A stretch of 64,000 nt of DNA, taken from positions 78,209-142,208 of the forward strand of contig MNRO01000022.1 in NCBI GenBank assembly GCA_001915995.1, read 5' to 3'. The position numbers and the translations under genes are program-made. Below are positions 1 through 9,604 of this stretch, piece after piece. The notes under the pieces were generated by a model. It did no database searches and was not told the DNA's origin. It saw nothing but the letters and a program-made list of their open reading frames with translations. The stretch's first letter is position 1. The number at the start of each line of letters is the position of its first letter. The DNA comes from Clostridium sp. 26_21. Its GTDB lineage: Bacteria > Bacillota > Clostridia > TANB77 > CAG-508.

Positions 1-1
1 A

Positions 2-145
2 AAATTAGATGGAACAGCAAAAGGTGGAGCTGTTGTTGGAATAGTGCAAGAAAATGATATACCAGTAAAATTTATTGGTGTTGGTGAGCAAATTGATGAT
101 ATGGAGATATTTAATTCTAAAGATTTTGTAGAAGCAATAATATAA
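2..145 (+). CDS. ftsY: Signal recognition particle receptor FtsY, C-terminal end (partial)
   Basis: Only the last 47 residues and the stop lie in the window. FtsY is the membrane-associated GTPase that docks SRP-ribosome complexes at the Sec translocon. The fragment shows the SRP-GTPase motif KLDGTAKGG, then IPVKFIGVGE and a short acidic tail ending in FVEAII. Ffh normally reads KLDGDARGG here and continues into a methionine-rich M domain, which is absent. The assignment to FtsY is therefore firm although the N-domain and P-loop are out of view. Confidence 0.88.
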   Translation, partial: KLDGTAKGGAVVGIVQENDIPVKFIGVGEQIDDMEIFNSKDFVEAII

Positions 146-200
146 ACAAAAGAAAAAATATTATAATAAAAGCAAAATTATAAGGAGTTTATAAAAATAA

Positions 201-2906
201 ATGGAAAAGAAAAAATTAAATAAAATAAAAAACATATTAGTAATAGTCTCATTAATAATATATATAATTTGCACATATATTTCACTAAGAGGTGAATACT
301 TAGAATGTTTAGAATTAGGAAATCAATATATACAAAATTTTTGGACAAATGTTAAATACAAATATTCATTAATGGGAATTAGCTTTATAATAATAGCAAT
401 AGCAATTGCATTGACGAATTTTGGAATAAAAAAAGGATTAAAGCCATTTTTTGAATCAGAAAATAAAAAGATGCCAAAACTTCCTAATAAATCTATAATA
501 TTTGTAGTATCATTAATTGGAAGTATAATAATAGCAAATAGTTTGGTAGAAAAAATAGTACTTTTTGCAAGTAAAGTATCATTTCAGCAAACAGATATAA
601 TTTTTAATATGGATATTTCATATTATATGTTTATAAAACCATTGATAGAAACAATAATAAATTATGTAATCAAATTTATTATTATACTAAGTGGATATAT
701 GATTATGTATTATATAATTGTATTTAATTTATGTTTTGACGGAATAGATAGAACAATGTTAAAAAATAGTGACTTAATAAAAAATTTATTAAGAAATGTA
801 GTAATTTTGGCTATTTTAGCAGGAATATTAACAATATTTAATACTCAAAATATATTAACAGAAAAATTTTTAACATTAAATGATGATATAAATCTTACAG
901 GTGCAGGATTTATGGAATCAACTGTAAAATTATGGGGATATATAATATTTGCATTTGTTATAGTAGGAGCAATAATAACATCAGTAATATTTTTCAAAAA
1001 AAATAAAAACAAAAAAATAATGTATACATTATTAACAATACCAGGTTATTTAGTACTATTATTTGTAGTAATGGTAGTAACAGATTTTATTTTTGTAAAA
1101 CCAAATGAGTTTGACAAAGAAAGAAAATATATAAAAGAAAATATAGAAGCAACAAGAACTGCATATGGAATAAATGAAACAGAAAACAATGTAAACTATT
1201 CTGGAACAATTGAAGAAAATGAAATAAATGATAGTAAAGAAATACTAAATAATATACCAATAGTAAGCCAAAATATGGTAAAACAAAGTTTAGAAGATAC
1301 TCAAACAGAAGCTGGATATTATACATTTAGAAATATATTTACAACTAAATATCAAGAAAATAATGTTGTATATATTGCTCCAAGAGAAATTGTGGAACAA
1401 TCAATTTCTTATAATAATAAAACATATGAATTTACACATGGTATAGATCAAATAGTAATAAATGCAACAAATACATCAGAAGATGGTAATGTTAAATACA
1501 TAAAAAAAGATATAGATTCAAATAAAAGAATTTATTATGGATTAGAAACAAATTCTATTGCTGTTACAAATACAAAAAATAAATCAGAATATGATTATAC
1601 AGATTCTGAAGGAAATGAACATACATATAATTATGAAGGAAATTCTGGAATTCAAGTAGGATTTTTAGATAGATTAATATTAGCATTAAGAAATGGTGAT
1701 ATAAAACTTGCATTTTCTACATCAGTAACAAATCAAAGTAAAATTTTAACTAATAGAAATGTTATAGAAAGAGCAAAAACAGCATTACCATACTTAATAT
1801 ATGATCAAAATGCATATACTATTGAAACAGAAGATCAAATATATTGGGTAATTGATGCATATACAGTATCAAATCAATATCCATATTCATCATATACAAC
1901 AATTGAAACAGAAAAAGAAAAACAATATATTAATTATATAAGGAATTCTGTAAAAGTAATAGTAAATGCATATAATGGTGAAATGAAATTTTATATAACA
2001 GATAAAAATGATCCAATTATATCTGCATATAAAAAAATATATCCATCAATGTTTGAAGAAAATGAAATTCCAAAAGAAATTCAAAAACAATTAAAATATC
2101 CAGAATTATTATATAATGTACAAGCTGAAATGTTAAGAGTATATCATAATGTAAAAGAAGATGTATTATATAGAAATGGTGATATTTGGGCATTAGCAAC
2201 ATATGGAAAAACAAATTCAAAAATAAAAAATACAACATTAGATCCATATTATACAATGTTAAAAACACCAGATGGTGAAAACAAATTTGGTTTAGTACAA
2301 TTATATACTCAAAAAAATAAATCAAATATTATTTCATATTTAGTTGGAACTTGTGATGGTACAAAAAATAATTTAGAAATATATAAATATTCGGCAGATA
2401 GTAATATTTTAGGAGGAAATCAATTAGATAATTTAATAGAACAAGATGAAACAATTTCTGCTGAAATAAATAGCTTAAATGTAACAGGTGTTAAGATATC
2501 TAAAGAAATGAAAATAATTCCTATAAATAATACTTTATTATATGTAGAAACAATATATCAAACAAGAACTAATGAAACAAATCAACCAATGACTCTTGAA
2601 AAGGTAGTTGTGGCATCTGGAACAAAGGTTGCAATAGGTGATGATTTAAATAGTGCTGTAAAAAAATTGATATCACAATCAGCAGTAAATCTTGAGGTAA
2701 ATAATACTGAAGATATTAATGGATTAATAGATACTATTATAAAAGCAAATAATAATTTAACAGATTCAAATGCAAGAAATGATTGGGAAATGATGGGAAC
2801 AGATATAAAAACATTACAAGATTTAATTCAAAAACTTGATAAAATGAGACAAGAAAATACAAAAAAAATGACACAATCTACAACTCAATCAACTAATACA
2901 AAATAA
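201..2906 (+). CDS. UPF0182 family integral membrane protein
   Basis: This 901-residue protein matches the UPF0182 (COG1615) family in length and architecture. About seven hydrophobic helices lie in the first 300 residues (roughly 12-31, 58-73, 100-116, 150-178, 192-212, 245-265 and 275-297). A large extracytoplasmic domain of about 550 residues and a Gln/Thr-rich tail follow. The family has no established biochemical role. The start has an AAGGAG ribosome-binding site at 182-187 with a rather long spacing. The gene lies 55 bases after ftsY, so co-transcription is possible. The next promoter and the RNase P RNA gene follow immediately. Function is not inferred beyond the family. Confidence 0.8.
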   Translation: MEKKKLNKIKNILVIVSLIIYIICTYISLRGEYLECLELGNQYIQNFWTNVKYKYSLMGISFIIIAIAIALTNFGIKKGLKPFFESENKKMPKLPNKSIIFVVSLIGSIIIANSLVEKIVLFASKVSFQQTDIIFNMDISYYMFIKPLIETIINYVIKFIIILSGYMIMYYIIVFNLCFDGIDRTMLKNSDLIKNLLRNVVILAILAGILTIFNTQNILTEKFLTLNDDINLTGAGFMESTVKLWGYIIFAFVIVGAIITSVIFFKKNKNKKIMYTLLTIPGYLVLLFVVMVVTDFIFVKPNEFDKERKYIKENIEATRTAYGINETENNVNYSGTIEENEINDSKEILNNIPIVSQNMVKQSLEDTQTEAGYYTFRNIFTTKYQENNVVYIAPREIVEQSISYNNKTYEFTHGIDQIVINATNTSEDGNVKYIKKDIDSNKRIYYGLETNSIAVTNTKNKSEYDYTDSEGNEHTYNYEGNSGIQVGFLDRLILALRNGDIKLAFSTSVTNQSKILTNRNVIERAKTALPYLIYDQNAYTIETEDQIYWVIDAYTVSNQYPYSSYTTIETEKEKQYINYIRNSVKVIVNAYNGEMKFYITDKNDPIISAYKKIYPSMFEENEIPKEIQKQLKYPELLYNVQAEMLRVYHNVKEDVLYRNGDIWALATYGKTNSKIKNTTLDPYYTMLKTPDGENKFGLVQLYTQKNKSNIISYLVGTCDGTKNNLEIYKYSADSNILGGNQLDNLIEQDETISAEINSLNVTGVKISKEMKIIPINNTLLYVETIYQTRTNETNQPMTLEKVVVASGTKVAIGDDLNSAVKKLISQSAVNLEVNNTEDINGLIDTIIKANNNLTDSNARNDWEMMGTDIKTLQDLIQKLDKMRQENTKKMTQSTTQSTNTK

Positions 2907-2916
2907 TAAAAAAAGA

Positions 2917-2945
2917 TTTACAAATTTGTCGAAAAATGTTATAAT
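2917..2945 (+). promoter_or_regulatory. Sigma-A promoter of rnpB
   Basis: TTTACA at 2917-2922 and a consensus TATAAT at 2940-2945 are separated by exactly 17 bases. They place the transcript start within a few bases of the first P1 nucleotide of the RNase P RNA. Confidence 0.85.
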
Positions 2946-2952
2946 AAAAAAC

Positions 2953-3296
2953 GAGCAAATTAAATAGTCGCTGGTAAGAGATGAAAAGACTTACGAGAGG
3001 AAAGTCCGGGCTCCATAGAGCAATGATGCTAGATAACGTCTAGTGAGGGAAACCTTAAGGAAAGTGCAACAGAAAATAACCGCCTCTTTAGAGGTAAGGA
3101 TGAAAAGGTGAGGTAAGAGCTCACCGCTAGTATGGTGACATATTAGGTCAGTGTAAACCCCATCTGGAGCAACACCTAAGAAGAAGATTAAGCCTGCTCG
3201 GCGCCTTCTGAATTGCGTGGCTTGATACATATAGTAATATATGTACTAGATAAATGACTATTTTAAATGACAGAACCCGGCTTACAGATTTGCCTA
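2953..3296 (+). ncRNA. rnpB: RNase P RNA (bacterial type A)
   Basis: This is the catalytic RNA that matures tRNA 5' ends. The universally conserved segments are present in order: GAGGAAAGTCCGGGCT near 2996, AGTGCAACAGAAA near 3064, the GGTAAGGATGAAAAGGTG region near 3093, a GTAAACCCC segment near 3152, and ACAGAACCCGGCTTA near 3270. The terminal helix P1 is visible as GCAAAT at 2955-2960 pairing with ATTTGC at 3288-3293, which sets the boundaries. No protein is credible here on either strand. Confidence 0.95.
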
Positions 3297-3312
3297 TAAA
3301 TATGATAATAAA

Positions 3313-3342
3313 AGGAGTTTCAAGTTTTGAAACTTCTTTTTC
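3313..3342 (+). terminator. Rho-independent terminator after rnpB
   Basis: An 8-bp stem AGTTTCAA (3316-3323) and TTGAAACT (3327-3334) with a 3-base loop is followed by TCTTTTT. Confidence 0.8.
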
Positions 3343-3420
3343 TATCTAAAATGTTATTCGAAAATCAATTAAATGAATATAAAAAAATGTAAATTTTATG
3401 TGAAAGTTTGCATAATAATG

Positions 3421-3449
3421 TTGCTAAAATTGACAATTAGTATTAAAAT
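3421..3449 (+). promoter_or_regulatory. Candidate promoter of the ABC exporter pair
   Basis: TTGCTA at 3421-3426 and TAAAAT at 3444-3449 are 17 bases apart. They lie 38 bases upstream of the first ABC transporter gene. The match is good but not consensus. Confidence 0.55.
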
Positions 3450-3486
3450 ATGAAAAGTTATTACGCAAAAAAGAAGGGAGAAAGAA

Positions 3487-5250
3487 ATGTTAAAACTAAT
3501 AAAAAATTTTACAAAAAAAGAATGGATTTTGGCATTAATTTGTTTAGTATTAGTAGTTACACAAGTATGGTTAGAATTAAAAATGCCAGACTATATGTCT
3601 GAAATAACAAAACTAGTACAAACAGAAGGAAGCCAAATGAAAGATATTCTAGTAAATGGTGGATATATGCTTGCATGTGCATTAGGAAGCTTAGTTGCAG
3701 CAGTAATTACAGGGTATATAACATCAAGAATATCATCAAACTTTTCAAAGACAATTAGAAAAAAAATATTCAATAAAGTAGAAGATTTAGCAATGCAAGA
3801 AGTAAAACAATTTTCTACAAGTAGTTTAATAACAAGAACAACAAATGATATAACACAAATAGAAATGTTAATAGCAATGGGATTACAACTATTAATAAAA
3901 GCTCCAATAACAGCAATATGGGCAATAACAAAAATATTAAATAAAAGCTGGCAATGGAGTGCAATTACAGCAGTAGCAGTAGCGATATTAATGACTACAA
4001 TAGCAATAATAATGGTAATTGTATTACCAAGATTTAAGAAAGTACAAAAGCTAATTGATAAATTAAATGGAGTAACTCGTGAGAATTTAACAGGAATAAG
4101 AGTTGTAAGAGCATTTAATGCAGAACAATATCAAGAAGAAAAATTTGATAAAGCAAATAATAACTTAACAAATCAACAATTATTTAACCAAAAAGTATTT
4201 GCAGTAATGCAACCAATGATGTATATAATTATGTATATGGTAACACTATCAATTTATTATGTTGGAGCATATCTAATAAAAGATGCAGGAATGGCAGATA
4301 AAATATCACTATTTGGAGATATGGTAGTATTTAGTTCTTATGCAATGCAAGTAATAATGTCATTCTTAATGTTAGCAATGATATTTATGATGTTACCAAG
4401 AGCACAAGTATCTGCAAATCGTATTAATGAAGTATTAGATACAGAAATAAGCATAAAAGATGGAAAAATAAATACAAAAACAAATAATGAAGTTGGAACA
4501 GTTGAATTTAAAAATGTATCATTTAAATATCCAGATGCAGATGAATATTTATTAAAAGATATATCATTTAAAGCAAATAAAGGAGATACAGTAGCATTTA
4601 TAGGATCAACAGGAAGTGGAAAATCAACATTAATAAATTTAATTCCAAGATTTTATGATGCAACAGAAGGTGAAGTACTTGTAGATGGAATAAATGTAAA
4701 AGATTATACACAAGAATTTTTACATAATAAAATAGGATATGTACCACAAAAAGCTGTAATGTTTAATGGAACAGTAAGAGCAAATATATCTTATGGTGAT
4801 AATGGAAAAGAAAAGCCAACAGATGAACAAATAAAAAAAGCTATAGAAGTTGCACAAGGAACAGAATTTGTAGAAAAAATGGATGGACAATATGATGCGC
4901 ATATGGCTCAAGGTGGAACAAATGTATCTGGTGGACAAAAACAAAGATTATCAATAGCTAGAGCAATAGCAAGAAATCCAGAAATATATATATTTGATGA
5001 CAGTTTTTCAGCATTAGACTATAAAACAGATAGTGTATTAAGAAAAGAATTGAAAAAATATACATCTGATGCAACAAGTTTAATTGTAGCACAAAGAATA
5101 GGAACAATTATGAATGCAGATCAAATTGTAGTATTAGATAATGGTGTAATTGTTGGAAAAGGAACACATAAAGAGTTATTAAAAACATGTGAAGTATATA
5201 AACAAATAGCTCTATCTCAATTATCAAAGGAGGAATTAGAAAATGGCTAA
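3487..5250 (+). CDS. Heterodimeric ABC exporter, subunit A (degenerate catalytic site)
   Basis: This 587-residue half-transporter fuses an N-terminal membrane domain (about residues 1-310) to an ATPase domain. Walker A is GSTGSGKST at 373-381 and the signature is an intact SGGQ at 481-484. Walker B reads IFDD, so Asp505 replaces the catalytic glutamate. The switch-loop histidine is also replaced, in the context IVAQRIGTI. This pattern is known from one partner of asymmetric exporters such as TM287/TM288 and BmrCD. The ribosome-binding site GGGAG precedes the ATG, and the gene overlaps subunit B by 8 bases. The substrate, perhaps drugs or lipids, cannot be read from sequence. Confidence 0.88.
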   Translation: MLKLIKNFTKKEWILALICLVLVVTQVWLELKMPDYMSEITKLVQTEGSQMKDILVNGGYMLACALGSLVAAVITGYITSRISSNFSKTIRKKIFNKVEDLAMQEVKQFSTSSLITRTTNDITQIEMLIAMGLQLLIKAPITAIWAITKILNKSWQWSAITAVAVAILMTTIAIIMVIVLPRFKKVQKLIDKLNGVTRENLTGIRVVRAFNAEQYQEEKFDKANNNLTNQQLFNQKVFAVMQPMMYIIMYMVTLSIYYVGAYLIKDAGMADKISLFGDMVVFSSYAMQVIMSFLMLAMIFMMLPRAQVSANRINEVLDTEISIKDGKINTKTNNEVGTVEFKNVSFKYPDADEYLLKDISFKANKGDTVAFIGSTGSGKSTLINLIPRFYDATEGEVLVDGINVKDYTQEFLHNKIGYVPQKAVMFNGTVRANISYGDNGKEKPTDEQIKKAIEVAQGTEFVEKMDGQYDAHMAQGGTNVSGGQKQRLSIARAIARNPEIYIFDDSFSALDYKTDSVLRKELKKYTSDATSLIVAQRIGTIMNADQIVVLDNGVIVGKGTHKELLKTCEVYKQIALSQLSKEELENG

Positions 5251-7099
5251 TAATCAATCAAGACCTCCTAGAAGAGGACCAATGGGACCTGGTATGGGAC
5301 CAGGAGTGGGAGAAAAAGCTAAAGATTTTAAATCAGCAGTAAAAAGATTAATAAAAGAATTAGGAAAATTCAAAATATTAATAATAATTGCATTAATATT
5401 AGCAATTGCAGGAGCAGTTTTATCAATTTCTGCACCAGATAGATTATCAAAATTAACAGATGAAATACAGGCAGGAATAATTCCAAAAATGGAAAATGGT
5501 CAAATAATAATGCCAGAAATGAATATGGATGCAATAAAATCAATTGCAATATCATTAGTTATTTTATATTTATGTAGTGCAATATGTACATTTATACAAT
5601 CAATTTGTATGACAGAAGTTGCAAATAATTTTGCAAGAAGTTTAAGAACAAGAATATCAGTAAAAATAAATAAATTACCACTTAGCTATTTTGATAGACA
5701 TCAATCTGGTGATACACTTTCAAGAGTAACAAATGATGTTGATACAATAGCACAAACAATGAACCAATCATTAGGATCATTAGTAAGTAATATAACATTA
5801 TTTTTAGGTTCAATAATAATGATGTTTTACACTAACTGGATAATGGCATTAACAGCAATATTATCAAGTTTACTTGGATTTATGGGAATGTTTGCAGTAT
5901 TATCAAAATCACAAAAATATTTCGTTGCAAAACAAGAAGAACTTGGAAACTTAAATGGACATATCGAAGAAATATATTCAGGTTTAAATGTTGTAAAAGC
6001 ATATAATGGTAAAAAAGAATCAGACAAAAAATTTGATGAATATAATCAAAAAGTATGTGAAGCAAACAGAAAGAGTCAATTTTTATCAGGAATAATGCAA
6101 CCTATAATGAATTTTATAGGAAACTTTGGATATGTTGCAGTTTGTATAGTTGGAGCATTATTAACAATGAATAATATGATATCATTTGGTGTAATCATTG
6201 CATTTATAACATATGTAAGATTATTTACAAATCCATTATCACAAATTGCACAAAGTATGACATCACTTCAATCAACAGCAGCTGCAAGTGAAAGAGTATT
6301 TGAATTTTTAGATGAAAAGGAAATGGCAGATCAAGCAAAAATAAATAAAACATTAGATAAAAATAATGTAAAAGGAAAAATTGAATTTGATAATGTTGTA
6401 TTCCAATATGACAATAATGATAAGCCAACAATTAAAAACTTTACAGCAACTGCGAAACCTGGTCAAAAAATTGCAATAGTAGGACCAACAGGTGCTGGAA
6501 AAACAACAATGGTAAATCTTCTTATGAAATTCTATGATATTAATTCAGGAGATATTAGAATTGATGGTGTTTCAACAAAAGAATTATCAAGAGAAAATAT
6601 ACATAGTTTATTTACAATGGTATTACAAGATACATGGTTATTTGAAGGAACTGTAAAAGAAAATATTATATATAATCAAAAAAATGTAAGTGATGAAAGA
6701 GTAAAAGAAGTATGTAAAGAAGTTGGATTAGATCACTTTATCAGAACATTACCAAAAGGATATGATTCTTATTTATCAGAAAATGATAGTGTTTCAGCAG
6801 GTCAAAGACAATTACTTACAATTGCAAGAGGAATGATACAAGATTCACCATTCTTGATATTAGATGAAGCAACATCAAATGTAGATACAAGAACAGAAGA
6901 ATTAGTTCAAGTTGCTATGGATAAACTTACAGAAGGAAGAACATCATTTATAATTGCACATAGATTATCTACAATAAAAAATGCAGATTTAATATTAGTA
7001 ATGAAAGATGGAAATATAGTAGAACAAGGAAATCATGAACAATTGATGGCTAAAAATGGAGCTTATGCTGAATTATATAATTCTCAATTTGAGTTATAA
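5243..7099 (+). CDS. Heterodimeric ABC exporter, subunit B (catalytic Walker B, degenerate signature)
   Basis: This 618-residue half-transporter complements subunit A. Walker A is GPTGAGKTT at 414-422, Walker B ends in the catalytic Glu542 (FLILDEA), and the switch histidine His573 is present. The ABC signature, however, is SAGQ at 518-521. Its own Walker motifs plus the SGGQ of subunit A would form the one competent ATP site of the dimer; the other site would be degenerate. A Gly/Pro/Arg-rich cytoplasmic extension (about residues 6-26) precedes the first helix. Translation is probably coupled to subunit A through the 8-base overlap. Confidence 0.88.
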   Translation: MANNQSRPPRRGPMGPGMGPGVGEKAKDFKSAVKRLIKELGKFKILIIIALILAIAGAVLSISAPDRLSKLTDEIQAGIIPKMENGQIIMPEMNMDAIKSIAISLVILYLCSAICTFIQSICMTEVANNFARSLRTRISVKINKLPLSYFDRHQSGDTLSRVTNDVDTIAQTMNQSLGSLVSNITLFLGSIIMMFYTNWIMALTAILSSLLGFMGMFAVLSKSQKYFVAKQEELGNLNGHIEEIYSGLNVVKAYNGKKESDKKFDEYNQKVCEANRKSQFLSGIMQPIMNFIGNFGYVAVCIVGALLTMNNMISFGVIIAFITYVRLFTNPLSQIAQSMTSLQSTAAASERVFEFLDEKEMADQAKINKTLDKNNVKGKIEFDNVVFQYDNNDKPTIKNFTATAKPGQKIAIVGPTGAGKTTMVNLLMKFYDINSGDIRIDGVSTKELSRENIHSLFTMVLQDTWLFEGTVKENIIYNQKNVSDERVKEVCKEVGLDHFIRTLPKGYDSYLSENDSVSAGQRQLLTIARGMIQDSPFLILDEATSNVDTRTEELVQVAMDKLTEGRTSFIIAHRLSTIKNADLILVMKDGNIVEQGNHEQLMAKNGAYAELYNSQFEL

Positions 7100-7134
7100 T
7101 ATATAATTAGTAGTAAATATATTTATTCAAAAAT

Positions 7135-7163
7135 TTGACATAAAACGAACACGGTGATATAAT
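7135..7163 (+). promoter_or_regulatory. Consensus sigma-A promoter upstream of the gene at 7195
   Basis: TTGACA at 7135-7140 and TATAAT at 7158-7163 both match the consensus exactly, with a 17-base spacer. This is among the strongest promoters in the window and drives a single small gene. Confidence 0.88.
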
Positions 7164-7194
7164 TTAAGAATCAAATATAGGAGGTATAGGCAAT

Positions 7195-7395
7195 ATGATT
7201 ATCGAAGAGATTCTTGATGCACGAGATGAGTGTGTCATGATGAAGATCACTGGCGAGAAGGTTAGGTTTAATCGTCTTCGCTCGTTGTGTAAAAAGTACA
7301 ATGAGCATGAAGATGAAAAAATTTTTGACATTTCTGCTGATGATTCTGCATTTTGGCGGCAAGTTAATCAGTACCTAACTGACTTGGTCAAATAA
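7195..7395 (+). CDS. Small protein of unknown function with atypical codon use
   Basis: I do not recognise this 66-residue protein. It is acidic at both ends with a basic centre (KVRFNRLRSLCKK) and has no membrane segment or signal peptide. A GGAGG ribosome-binding site, a consensus promoter and a terminator frame it as a monocistronic gene. Its five arginines use CGA, AGG, CGT, CGC and CGG and never AGA, the codon nearly all neighbours use. It is also visibly richer in G+C. Either it was acquired recently or it is kept under unusual selection. The promoter and ribosome-binding site make it a real gene; the role is unknown. Confidence 0.7.
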   Translation: MIIEEILDARDECVMMKITGEKVRFNRLRSLCKKYNEHEDEKIFDISADDSAFWRQVNQYLTDLVK

Positions 7396-7412
7396 TTATT
7401 GACCTCGAAAAA

Positions 7413-7446
7413 AGAGGCTATACTATGAAAAATAGTATAGTCTCTT
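7413..7446. terminator. Bidirectional terminator between the gene at 7195 and uvrB
   Basis: A 14-base arm at 7413-7426 pairs with 7432-7445 around a GAAAA loop, with one G-T pair. T-runs follow on the plus strand, and on the minus strand as the complement of the A-run at 7408-7413. It serves both convergent genes. Confidence 0.85.
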
Positions 7447-7455
7447 TTTATGCTA

Positions 7456-9411
7456 TTACAATAATTTTTCTAATTCTTTAATTTTATCACGCAATTCAGC
7501 AGCTTGCTCAAATTCCATTTTACTAGCATGTTCAAGCATTTCATCTGTAAGTTTAGAAATAGTAGATTGAATATCTTCTTCTTTTTCAAATTTATATTCA
7601 ACACCAATATTTTCTGTTTGGATAGCCTTAATAGAATCTCTAATAGATTTTTTTATTGTTTTAGGAATTATATGATGTTCTTCATTATATGCTTCTTGAA
7701 TAGAACGTCTTCTATTAGTTTCACTAATAGCTTTTTCCATAGAATCTGTAAGAGAATCTCCATACATAATAACAGTTCCATCTGTATTTCTAGCAGCACG
7801 CCCAATTGTTTGAATCAAAGAACGTTCAGAACGAAGAAATCCTTCTTTATCTGCATCTAATATTGCAACAAGAGAAACTTCAGGAATATCAAGACCTTCT
7901 CTTAAAAGGTTTATTCCAACCAAAACATCAAATTCGCCTAAACGAAGTTTTCTAATAATTTCCATTCTTTCTAGTGCTTTTATATCTGAATGCATGTAAT
8001 TAACTTTAATATCTAGACTTTTTAAATAAGATGTTAAATCTTCAGCCATCTTTTTGGTTAGTGTTGTGACTAAAACTCTTTCTTTTCGTTCAACTCTAAT
8101 TCTAATTTGTTCAATTAAATCATCAACTTGATTTGTAACAGGTTTTACTTCAATTTTTGGGTCTAGCAATCCAGTAGGACGGATAATCTGTTCAACAACA
8201 TTTTCTTTTGAATGTTCTTGTTCATAATCACCAGGTGTAGCACTAACAAAAACAACCTGATTTATTCTATCTTCAAATTCATTAAAAGTTAATGGTCTAT
8301 TATCATAAGCAGAAGGTAATCTAAAACCATATTTTACTAAAGAATCTTTACGAGCTCTATCACCATTATACATAGCTCTTACTTGAGGGATTGTGGCATG
8401 TGATTCATCTATTAATAACAAGAAATCATCTGGAAAATAATCAAATAGTGTAAATGGAGCACTTCCTGGTTCTCTACCACTAATGTGTCTTGAATAATTT
8501 TCAATACCTTGGCAGAAGCCTGTTTCTTTCATCATTTCCATGTCGAAATTTGTTCTTTCTTGTATTCTTTGTGCTTCAATTAATTTATTTTGACTTTTAA
8601 AATATGAAACTCTTTCATTCATTTCTTCTTCAATAGTTTTTAAAGCTCTTTCCATTTTATCTTTTGAAGTAACATAATGAGAGTTAGGGAATATCATTAC
8701 ATGTTGTCTTGTTCCAATTGATTTTCCTGTAACAGGATTTATTTCAGAAATTTTTTCAATTTCATCACCCCAGAACTCAGCTCTTATAGCAGACTCACTT
8801 TTATCTGAAGGATAAATTTCTAAAATATCACCTTTAGCTCTAAAAGTACCTCTTTTAAAATCAATTTCATTTCTAGAATATTGCATATTTATTAATTTTT
8901 TCATGATTTTATCTCTAGAAATTTCCATACCAGGTCTTAAAGAAACAATCATATTTTCATAATCGATAGGGTCACCTAAACCATATATACATGAAACAGA
9001 AGCAACTATAATAACATCTCTTGTTTCAAATAATGATGCTGTTGCAGAATGTCGCAATTTATCAATTTCATCATTAATAGAAGCATCTTTTTCTATATAT
9101 GTATCACTTTGAGCAATATAACTTTCTGGTTGATAATAATCATAATAACTTACAAAATATTCAACATGATTTTCAGGAAAAAATTCTTTAAATTCTGAAT
9201 AAAGTTGACCTGCTAAAGTTTTGTTATGTGCTAAAACTAATGTTGGTTTTTGAACATTTTGAATTATATTAGCCATTGTAAAAGTTTTACCAGAACCTGT
9301 AACACCCAAAAGTGTTTGAAATTTTTTTCCTTGTTCTATGCCTTTTGATAGATATTCAATTGCTTGTGGTTGATCACCTGTTGGCTTATATTCTGAATGT
9401 AATTTAAACAT
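7456..9411 (-). CDS. uvrB: UvrABC excision nuclease subunit B
   Basis: UvrB verifies DNA damage handed over by UvrA and recruits UvrC in nucleotide excision repair. The 651-residue length is typical. Walker A is GVTGSGKT at 36-43, and the tyrosine-rich beta-hairpin (YVSYYDYYQPESY) lies near residue 90. The helicase motif LLIDESH is near 336, and helicase motifs V/VI (GINLLREGLDIP, QTIGRAARN) follow. A C-terminal UVR motif lies at about 619-651. An AAGGAG site precedes the ATG and a sigma-A promoter lies 30 bases further out. No GAAC-N4-GTTC LexA box was seen, and uvrA and uvrC are not adjacent. Confidence 0.97.
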   Translation of the reverse strand: MFKLHSEYKPTGDQPQAIEYLSKGIEQGKKFQTLLGVTGSGKTFTMANIIQNVQKPTLVLAHNKTLAGQLYSEFKEFFPENHVEYFVSYYDYYQPESYIAQSDTYIEKDASINDEIDKLRHSATASLFETRDVIIVASVSCIYGLGDPIDYENMIVSLRPGMEISRDKIMKKLINMQYSRNEIDFKRGTFRAKGDILEIYPSDKSESAIRAEFWGDEIEKISEINPVTGKSIGTRQHVMIFPNSHYVTSKDKMERALKTIEEEMNERVSYFKSQNKLIEAQRIQERTNFDMEMMKETGFCQGIENYSRHISGREPGSAPFTLFDYFPDDFLLLIDESHATIPQVRAMYNGDRARKDSLVKYGFRLPSAYDNRPLTFNEFEDRINQVVFVSATPGDYEQEHSKENVVEQIIRPTGLLDPKIEVKPVTNQVDDLIEQIRIRVERKERVLVTTLTKKMAEDLTSYLKSLDIKVNYMHSDIKALERMEIIRKLRLGEFDVLVGINLLREGLDIPEVSLVAILDADKEGFLRSERSLIQTIGRAARNTDGTVIMYGDSLTDSMEKAISETNRRRSIQEAYNEEHHIIPKTIKKSIRDSIKAIQTENIGVEYKFEKEEDIQSTISKLTDEMLEHASKMEFEQAAELRDKIKELEKLL

Positions 9412-9440
9412 AAATATCTCCTTATAATTTTAATGTAATT

Positions 9441-9469
9441 ATTATATCACAAATTTAAAAATCTAACAA
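9441..9469 (-). promoter_or_regulatory. Promoter of uvrB
   Basis: On the minus strand TTGTTA (complement of 9464-9469) and TATAAT (complement of 9441-9446) are 17 bases apart and point at uvrB. Confidence 0.7.
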
Positions 9470-9569
9470 TTGTTTGGTAAAAAATAATCAGAATTTGTTC
9501 ATTGAAAATATGGATAACAGTAATAGCAGATAAAATATTAACAATAATACCAGTATTAAATGAAATTAA

Positions 9570-9598
9570 TTGACATAAAAAAACAAATGTAATATAAT
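9570..9598 (+). promoter_or_regulatory. Consensus promoter upstream of the gene at 9698
   Basis: TTGACA at 9570-9575 and TATAAT at 9593-9598 are perfect matches separated by 17 bases. They give a transcript with a 5' leader of about 90 nt. Confidence 0.85.
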
Positions 9599-9604
9599 AA
9601 GTGA

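Noticed and set aside
2991..3230. 79-codon minus-strand frame at the RNase P RNA
   Set aside because: It is opposite the conserved core of rnpB and has no translation signals.
7504..7860. 118-codon plus-strand frame opposite uvrB
   Set aside because: Entirely within uvrB, rich in Phe/Ser/Ile from reverse-complement A-rich codons, with no ribosome-binding site.
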